Positions 14,831-18,351 of a stretch of DNA of 18,351 nucleotides are shown here, one piece after another. The notes beneath the pieces were generated by a model, which worked only from the letters and a program-made list of their open reading frames with translations, was not told the DNA's origin and searched no databases. The position numbers and the translations under genes are program-made. Origin of the DNA: an uncultured Treponema sp. GTDB taxonomy: Bacteria > Spirochaetota > Spirochaetia > Treponematales > Treponemataceae. How positions within the stretch are numbered: the first letter of the stretch is position 1; each line of letters begins with the position of its first letter. The DNA lies in assembly GCA_934691925.1 (NCBI GenBank), contig CAKUTI010000034.1, forward strand, positions 1 to 18,351, written 5' to 3'.

Positions 14831-15268
14831 TTAGTTACCAGCCTCAGTTGCCGGTGCTTCCACAGAATCAACAGTTTCTGCCGATTCAGCCGGCTCGCTT
14901 GTATCCTCTGCTTTTTTCCACCATTTTTCGTTTGTTTCAGAAGTCGCTTCCGATTCAGAACTTTCCGTTTTTGTCTGTTCAGCCTGAAGTTCAGCCGCTG
15001 TTTCGCTCATCGCTTTTGCATCATCAGAAGTTTTTGTTGAATATGCTTTTGCAATCACAAAAGTCGCAACAAAAAACAAAACAACAAATACAACTGTCGC
15101 TTTTGTTAAAACAGAAGCTGAATGAGAGCCGAAAGCCTGCGAGTTACCGCCGCCAAGAAGCCCGCCCATTCCGCTGCTTTCCTGATCCTGCACAAGAACC
15201 AAAAGAACAAGCAAAACAGAAATAATCACGAAAGCAACCATAAGAATTGTCAAAACAACCGAGTTCAT
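14831..15268 (-). CDS. secG: Preprotein translocase subunit SecG
   Basis: This 145-residue inner-membrane protein has the SecG layout. The first helix is about 4-27 (LTILMVAFVIISVLLVLLVL). The loop QDQESSGMGGLLGGGNSQAF (27-46) has the typical Gly-rich GGLLGGG, and the second helix is about 54-76. SecG assists SecYE during protein export. Residues 77-145 form an extra tail rich in Ser, Glu, Thr and Ala (KTESSESEATSETNEKWWKK and beyond), which makes the protein longer than the roughly 75-110 residues common in the family. GGAG lies six bases before the ATG. It has a strong promoter of its own, directly behind the tpiA stop codon, and a good terminator, so it can be made independently of tpiA. 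Confidence 0.92.
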   Translation of the reverse strand: MNSVVLTILMVAFVIISVLLVLLVLVQDQESSGMGGLLGGGNSQAFGSHSASVLTKATVVFVVLFFVATFVIAKAYSTKTSDDAKAMSETAAELQAEQTKTESSESEATSETNEKWWKKAEDTSEPAESAETVDSVEAPATEAGN

Positions 15269-15313
15269 ATTTACTCCAAAACATTCAAAAACTTATTAAA
15301 ATTAGTGCTACAT

Positions 15314-15342
15314 ATAATATAGAAATAAATAGTTATAGTCAA
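15314..15342 (-). promoter_or_regulatory. Sigma70-type promoter for secG
   Basis: TTGACT (15342-15337) and TATTAT (15319-15314) are exactly 17 bp apart on the minus strand. The -35 follows the TAA stop of tpiA with no base between them. The expected start near 15306 leaves a leader of about 38 nt. Confidence 0.65.
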
Positions 15343-16101
15343 TTATTTGCCAAGCGCGCTCTTGCAGATTGGAATAAATGTCTCGGATTTAAGGGAAGCT
15401 CCGCCAATCAAGCCGCCGTCAATATCAGGCTGGCTCAAAAGAGCATCCGCGTTTTTTGCGTTCATCGAGCCGCCATAAAGGATTCTAATCTCCTCGGCAG
15501 CCTTTTTTCCAAAAATATCGGCAATTACAGAACGCACCGATTTGTGAACACGCTGTGCTTCATCTGGAGTCGCGGTGTTTCCTGTTCCAATCGCCCAAAT
15601 TGGCTCATAAGCGATTGTGATTCTCGAAAGTTCCGCAGGAGAAACATTCTCAAGACCGCTGTTAATCTGAAGCTCGCAGACATTGTCTGTAACTCCGGCG
15701 ATTTTCTGGGAGCCAAGCTCGCCGATGCAAAGAACAACATCAAGTCCGTTGTCCAAAGCCTTGCGGACTTTTTTTCCGATAAGGCGGTTGCTTTCATAAA
15801 ATTCATAGCGGCGTTCAGAATGGCCAAGAATCACAGTCTGAACTCCAATATCCTTTAGCATCGCCCCAGAAACAGCTCCTGTGTGTGCTCCGTTGTCTGT
15901 TGCAGCCATATCCTGCGCGCCAAGAAGAATATTTGAATCTTTTATTACTTCGTGAACCGCATCGAGATAGACAAATGGAGGCGCAATCATGAACTTGCCG
16001 TCTAAGCCTTTCAATTTCTCAACCAGCTCTTTAGCCAAAGCAACAGCCCCAGCCCTGTCCATGTTCATCTTCCAGTTACCAGCTACATACTTTGAACGCA
16101 T
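15343..16101 (-). CDS. tpiA: Triosephosphate isomerase
   Basis: This 252-residue enzyme interconverts dihydroxyacetone phosphate and glyceraldehyde 3-phosphate in glycolysis. It has the substrate Lys11 in AGNWKMN (7-13), the electrophile His94 in LGHSERR (92-98), the catalytic Glu166 in AYEPIWAIGTG (164-174), which also carries the start of the mobile loop, and the phosphate-binding YGGSMNAKNA (209-218). Length is normal. The frame extends four codons to a TTG at 16113, but the GGAG needed for initiation lies in those codons, seven bases before the ATG at 16101, so the ATG is used. A strong promoter lies 47 bp upstream. pgk is the next gene upstream, but its terminator separates the two. Confidence 0.98.
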   Translation of the reverse strand: MRSKYVAGNWKMNMDRAGAVALAKELVEKLKGLDGKFMIAPPFVYLDAVHEVIKDSNILLGAQDMAATDNGAHTGAVSGAMLKDIGVQTVILGHSERRYEFYESNRLIGKKVRKALDNGLDVVLCIGELGSQKIAGVTDNVCELQINSGLENVSPAELSRITIAYEPIWAIGTGNTATPDEAQRVHKSVRSVIADIFGKKAAEEIRILYGGSMNAKNADALLSQPDIDGGLIGGASLKSETFIPICKSALGK

Positions 16102-16147
16102 TTTATTCTCCAATAAATTTATTGTTTTCGTACCTTAGTATTATCTC

Positions 16148-16176
16148 ATTCTAACTTCTATTTTTCTATATGTCAA
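16148..16176 (-). promoter_or_regulatory. Sigma70-type promoter for tpiA
   Basis: On the minus strand a perfect TTGACA (16176-16171) is 17 bp from TAGAAT (16153-16148). The start would be near 16141, with a leader of about 40 nt. This is the best promoter match in the window. Confidence 0.75.
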
Positions 16177-16508
16177 AAAGCAGACAGTTTCTGTTTCAAT
16201 GCGGATTTTTGGAAATGAAGGAGAAAAATCTGTTTGAAAAAGATGGAGACAATTCGCGGTCAGCGATAGAAAACAGTAAAAGTTAAGCGAGATAAAAGGA
16301 ATTAAAAGCAACGGAAAAAGAAAAATGGAAAAAACATTTTCAAAAAAAAACATTGTCCGCCACAAAAAAAAACGCTCGGATTTTTCAAAGACAAAAGATA
16401 AAAAACTATAAAAAAAATGGAACGTTAAGAAAAAAACATAGCTCGACAAAAAAAACGCGATTTTTATAAACAAAGAGACAAGACGAAGCAAAACACGTCA
16501 TTCGATAC
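16177..16508. other. Non-coding A-rich spacer between pgk and tpiA
   Basis: No gene is supported here. The plus strand is dominated by A runs of seven to ten, giving a Phe-rich open frame on the minus strand (16141-16491). That frame has no ribosome-binding site, covers the tpiA promoter, and matches no family I recognise. Nothing else with clear structure is visible. Confidence 0.6.
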
Positions 16509-16536
16509 AAAAAAAATGCCGGGGCAAAGCCCGGCA
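16509..16536 (-). terminator. Intrinsic terminator after pgk
   Basis: On the minus strand TGCCGGG (16536-16530) pairs with CCCGGCA (16523-16517) around a six-base loop, followed by eight T (16516-16509). It lies about 80 bp after the pgk stop codon. Confidence 0.88.
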
Positions 16537-16563
16537 AATCAAATCATTTTTTTTGCTTATTTG

Positions 16564-16603
16564 CCGCTAAAAAAACACCGCGAATCAGTTCGTTTTTTAG
16601 CGG
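16564..16603 (-). other. Second hairpin downstream of pgk
   Basis: CCGCTAAAAAA (16564-16574) pairs perfectly with TTTTTTAGCGG (16593-16603). Inside is CGAA-TCAG-TTCG (16581-16592), leaving six or so bases bulged on one side. It starts 13 bp after the pgk stop codon and precedes the true terminator. It may protect the mRNA 3' end or act as a weak first terminator. Confidence 0.5.
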
Positions 16604-16616
16604 TCTGCAAACAAAG

Positions 16617-17888
16617 TTATTTCGTAGCCAAAATTGCGATACCTGGAAGAGTTTTGCCTTCGAGGAATTCGAGAGAAGCACCGCCGCCTGTTGAAACGTG
16701 GCTCATCTTGTCCGCAAGGTGGAACTTGTTTACAGCCGCAACAGAATCTCCGCCGCCAACAACAGTCATTGCGCCACGTCCAGTCGCCTCAGCAACAAGG
16801 TTCGCAACTGCCTCTGTTCCCTTTGCGAATGAGTCAAATTCAAATACGCCAACCGGTCCGTTCCATACAACAGATTTTGCTGTTGAAAGAACATCCTTGT
16901 AAAGCGCGATTGTCTTTGGACCGACATCCATAGCCATAAGATTGTCCGGAATATCAACACCGTCAACTGCGACTGGAGTCGCGTTAGCGTCGAATTTGTC
17001 TGCTGCAACGTGGTCAACAGGAAGAACAATCTTTACGCCTTTTGCCTCAGCGTCTTTCAAAAGTTTTTTAGCTGTGTCGATAAAATCATCCTCAACCAAA
17101 GAGATTCCGACTTTGTGTCCCTGAGCTTTCAAGAATGTGTAAGCCATTCCGCCGCCGATAATCAAAGCGGAAGCGTTCTTCAAGAGGCTTTCCAAAACAG
17201 CGATTTTTGAAGAAACCTTTGCGCCGCCGATAATTGCAACCTGCGGTTTTGGAGGATTTGTAACCATAGGCTGAATGTATTTTACTTCTTTTTCCATCAA
17301 GAATCCGCCGACTGGCTGCTCTTTCATAAATTTAGCGATTGTAGCTGTGGAAGCCTGATCACGGTGAGCAGTTCCGAAAGCGTCGTTTACAAAGATATCT
17401 CCGTAAGTCGCAAGCTCTTTCGCCATTGTCTCACGCTCAGCTGTATCTTTTGAAGTCTCTTCCTTGTGGAAGCGAACATTTTCGAGCATTGCAATTGCTC
17501 CGTCTGGAAGAGCGTCAATTGCATCTTTCTGTCCAAGTGCGTCCGACAAGAACGTTACAGGCTTTCCGAGCTTTGAAGCAAAATATTCAACAACAGGCTT
17601 CATTCTGTTCTTTCCGTTGATGAATTTTTCTGAGTCAGCCTCAGTCCAAGTTTTTCCGGCTTTTTCAGCTTTTTCCTGAGCTTTCTTAACGTCCTTTTTC
17701 GGATCTCCGAGGTGGCTCATAAGAACAAGCGAGCGAGGATTCTGCTCAAGAATATATTTTATTGTAGGAAGAGCCGCCATAATGCGAGTGTCGTCCTGAA
17801 CAACGCCGTCTTTCATCGGAACATTGAAATCAACGCGCATGATGATGCGTTTACCTTTCAAATCAACGTCTTTTACTGTCTTAATCAT
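16617..17888 (-). CDS. pgk: Phosphoglycerate kinase
   Basis: This 423-residue glycolytic kinase makes ATP from 1,3-bisphosphoglycerate. The N-domain has RVDFNVP (18-24), R35, SHLG (58-61), ENVRF (136-140) and AHRDQAS (174-180). The C-domain has [10 protein letters not shown] (219-228), WNGPVGVFE (342-350), [10 protein letters not shown] (376-385) and [14 protein letters not shown] (399-412). Two points are unusual. The SHLGRP motif reads SHLGDP, replacing an Arg of the 3-phosphoglycerate basic patch by Asp62. About 20 extra residues (63-95, with [20 protein letters not shown]) follow it, which explains the length above the usual 390-400. AAAGGAG lies seven bases before the ATG. It has its own promoter and terminator. 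Confidence 0.97.
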   Translation of the reverse strand: MIKTVKDVDLKGKRIIMRVDFNVPMKDGVVQDDTRIMAALPTIKYILEQNPRSLVLMSHLGDPKKDVKKAQEKAEKAGKTWTEADSEKFINGKNRMKPVVEYFASKLGKPVTFLSDALGQKDAIDALPDGAIAMLENVRFHKEETSKDTAERETMAKELATYGDIFVNDAFGTAHRDQASTATIAKFMKEQPVGGFLMEKEVKYIQPMVTNPPKPQVAIIGGAKVSSKIAVLESLLKNASALIIGGGMAYTFLKAQGHKVGISLVEDDFIDTAKKLLKDAEAKGVKIVLPVDHVAADKFDANATPVAVDGVDIPDNLMAMDVGPKTIALYKDVLSTAKSVVWNGPVGVFEFDSFAKGTEAVANLVAEATGRGAMTVVGGGDSVAAVNKFHLADKMSHVSTGGGASLEFLEGKTLPGIAILATK

Positions 17889-17923
17889 CTTATTTCTCCT
17901 TTATAAACAGAAATACCTCTTTA

Positions 17924-17952
17924 AATATAATAATTTCAGACTGAAAATTCAA
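17924..17952 (-). promoter_or_regulatory. Sigma70-type promoter for pgk with palindrome in the spacer
   Basis: TTGAAT (17952-17947) and TATATT (17929-17924) are 17 bp apart on the minus strand. The spacer contains the palindrome TTTCAG-A-CTGAAA (17934-17946), placed where a bound regulator would block polymerase. The expected start is near 17917, about 28 nt before the start codon. Confidence 0.6.
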
Positions 17953-17975
17953 TAATTTAATTTTTTTAGACAAAA

Positions 17976-18044
17976 AGGGGAAAGTCTTCCCCTACGGCCG
18001 CACTTCGTTGCGCCCTACCCTTTCTACAGGAGCAGCCGCCCCGT
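17976..18044. repeat. G+C-rich intergenic repeat, family B copy 2
   Basis: This element of about 69 bp lies in the divergent spacer between pgk and the radical SAM gene. It starts with the hairpin AGGGGAA-AGTC-TTCCCCT (17976-17993) and ends GGAGCAGCCGCCCCG. It shares the hairpin, the central TACCC and the GGAGC end with 7386-7475, with about 20 bp less in the middle. On the minus strand the hairpin is followed by five T. Confidence 0.6.
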
Positions 18045-18131
18045 AAATCAACTTCTTATCTCGCAAAAAAAAATTGCAAAAAATCAAACCTTCCTTAAAT
18101 TTTTAGTCAAAAAACTTTTTCAGCTGTTTAT

Positions 18132-18139
18132 GATATAAT
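18132..18139 (+). promoter_or_regulatory. Extended -10 promoter for the radical SAM gene
   Basis: TG-A-TATAAT (18132-18139 covers GA-TATAAT; the T of TG is at 18131) is a perfect extended -10. No good -35 is present. Transcription would start near 18146, only about four bases before the ATG at 18150. Confidence 0.45.
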
Positions 18140-18149
18140 TTTCTCCGCT

Positions 18150-18351
18150 ATGAAAAAAAAATCCAGTCCAAAAGGCTTCAATCCTACAGAAATAATTTTC
18201 GCCTGCACAACTTTGTGCAATCTCCGCTGCGCGCACTGCTTTGTAAACCGCCTCACGACAAAGCTCAATGCCGAGGACGCAAAAAAGCTGATTCTTTCCT
18301 GCAAAAACAATTCCGAATCACAAATCGACAAAATCGGATTTTCTGGCGGCG
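18150..18351 (+). CDS. Radical SAM protein, partial
   Basis: Only the first 67 codons are inside the window. The product begins MKKKSSPKGFNPTEIIFACT and then carries C23-NLR-C27-AH-C30, the CxxxCxxC motif that binds the [4Fe-4S] cluster used to cleave S-adenosylmethionine. It ends at the edge in KIGFSGG, the start of the usual GGE motif. The cluster motif lies very near the N-terminus, as in SPASM/twitch-type and small activating radical SAM enzymes, but the substrate cannot be inferred from this much. The ATG at 18150 has no ribosome-binding site (TTCTCCGCT precedes it), and the -10 element is so close that the mRNA would be nearly leaderless. It is divergent from pgk. Confidence 0.85.
   Translation, partial: MKKKSSPKGFNPTEIIFACTTLCNLRCAHCFVNRLTTKLNAEDAKKLILSCKNNSESQIDKIGFSGG

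Noticed and set aside
15247..15858. Plus-strand open frame of 203 residues opposite tpiA
   Set aside because: tpiA fills this stretch with all catalytic motifs; the opposite frame is a codon-bias shadow.
16141..16491. Phe-rich 116-residue open frame, minus strand, resembling a membrane protein
   Set aside because: It comes from long A runs on the plus strand, has no ribosome-binding site, and overlaps the strong tpiA promoter.

Overview
The window looks like a chromosomal segment from a Treponema-like spirochaete of moderate, A+T-leaning composition. Three things suggest this. It carries a complete V/A-type ATPase operon rather than an F-type one. It has a TpLRR/BspA-type leucine-rich-repeat protein. 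It also combines anaerobe genes: rubrerythrin and a Na+-pump decarboxylase gamma subunit. The genus call is an inference from gene content; there is no rRNA gene here.

Layout, left to right. (1) 1-200: the start of an oadG-like gene, minus strand, cut by the window edge. (2) 201-887: a long divergent spacer with a promoter facing left and five exact-length copies of a 44-bp tandem repeat (412-631). It also holds a probable promoter and leader inverted repeat for rubrerythrin (888-1430, plus strand). A bidirectional terminator follows. (3) 1515-2387: a cytoplasmic-looking TpLRR protein. (4) 2550-5219: dapB, lysC and a UspA-family gene, all minus strand, directly behind the ATPase. (5) 5243-14143: the V/A-ATPase, transcribed right to left as G-C-I-K-F-E-A-B-D, preceded 31 bp upstream by a fructose/nitrogen-type PTS EIIA gene (14175-14642). 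(6) 14831-16101: secG and tpiA, each with its own good sigma70-type promoter. (7) 16617-17888: pgk with its promoter and terminator. (8) 18150-18351: the 5' end of a plus-strand radical SAM gene, cut by the right edge.

How it fits together. The ATPase subunits form a rotary pump or synthase: A3B3 head, D/F central stalk, E/G peripheral stalks, C socket, I stator and K ring. tpiA and pgk are glycolytic, and pgk makes ATP by substrate-level phosphorylation. EIIA may sense phosphoenolpyruvate status. lysC-dapB are two steps of the aspartate pathway. The close spacing of ATPase subunit D, usp, lysC and dapB, with the first clear terminator after dapB, suggests one long transcript or readthrough.

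The least ordinary content is non-coding. Two G+C-rich repeat families lie in the spacers: family A twice, inside the ATPase operon; family B once in the operon and once upstream of pgk. The tandem repeat upstream of rubrerythrin is the third element. Protein-level oddities are the K subunit's signal peptide and acidic tail, an F1-like P-loop in ATPase subunit A, and a PGK with an Arg-to-Asp change and an insertion next to the substrate site. I found no defence system, CRISPR array, transposase, tRNA or rRNA. Most of the window is ordinary core metabolism.
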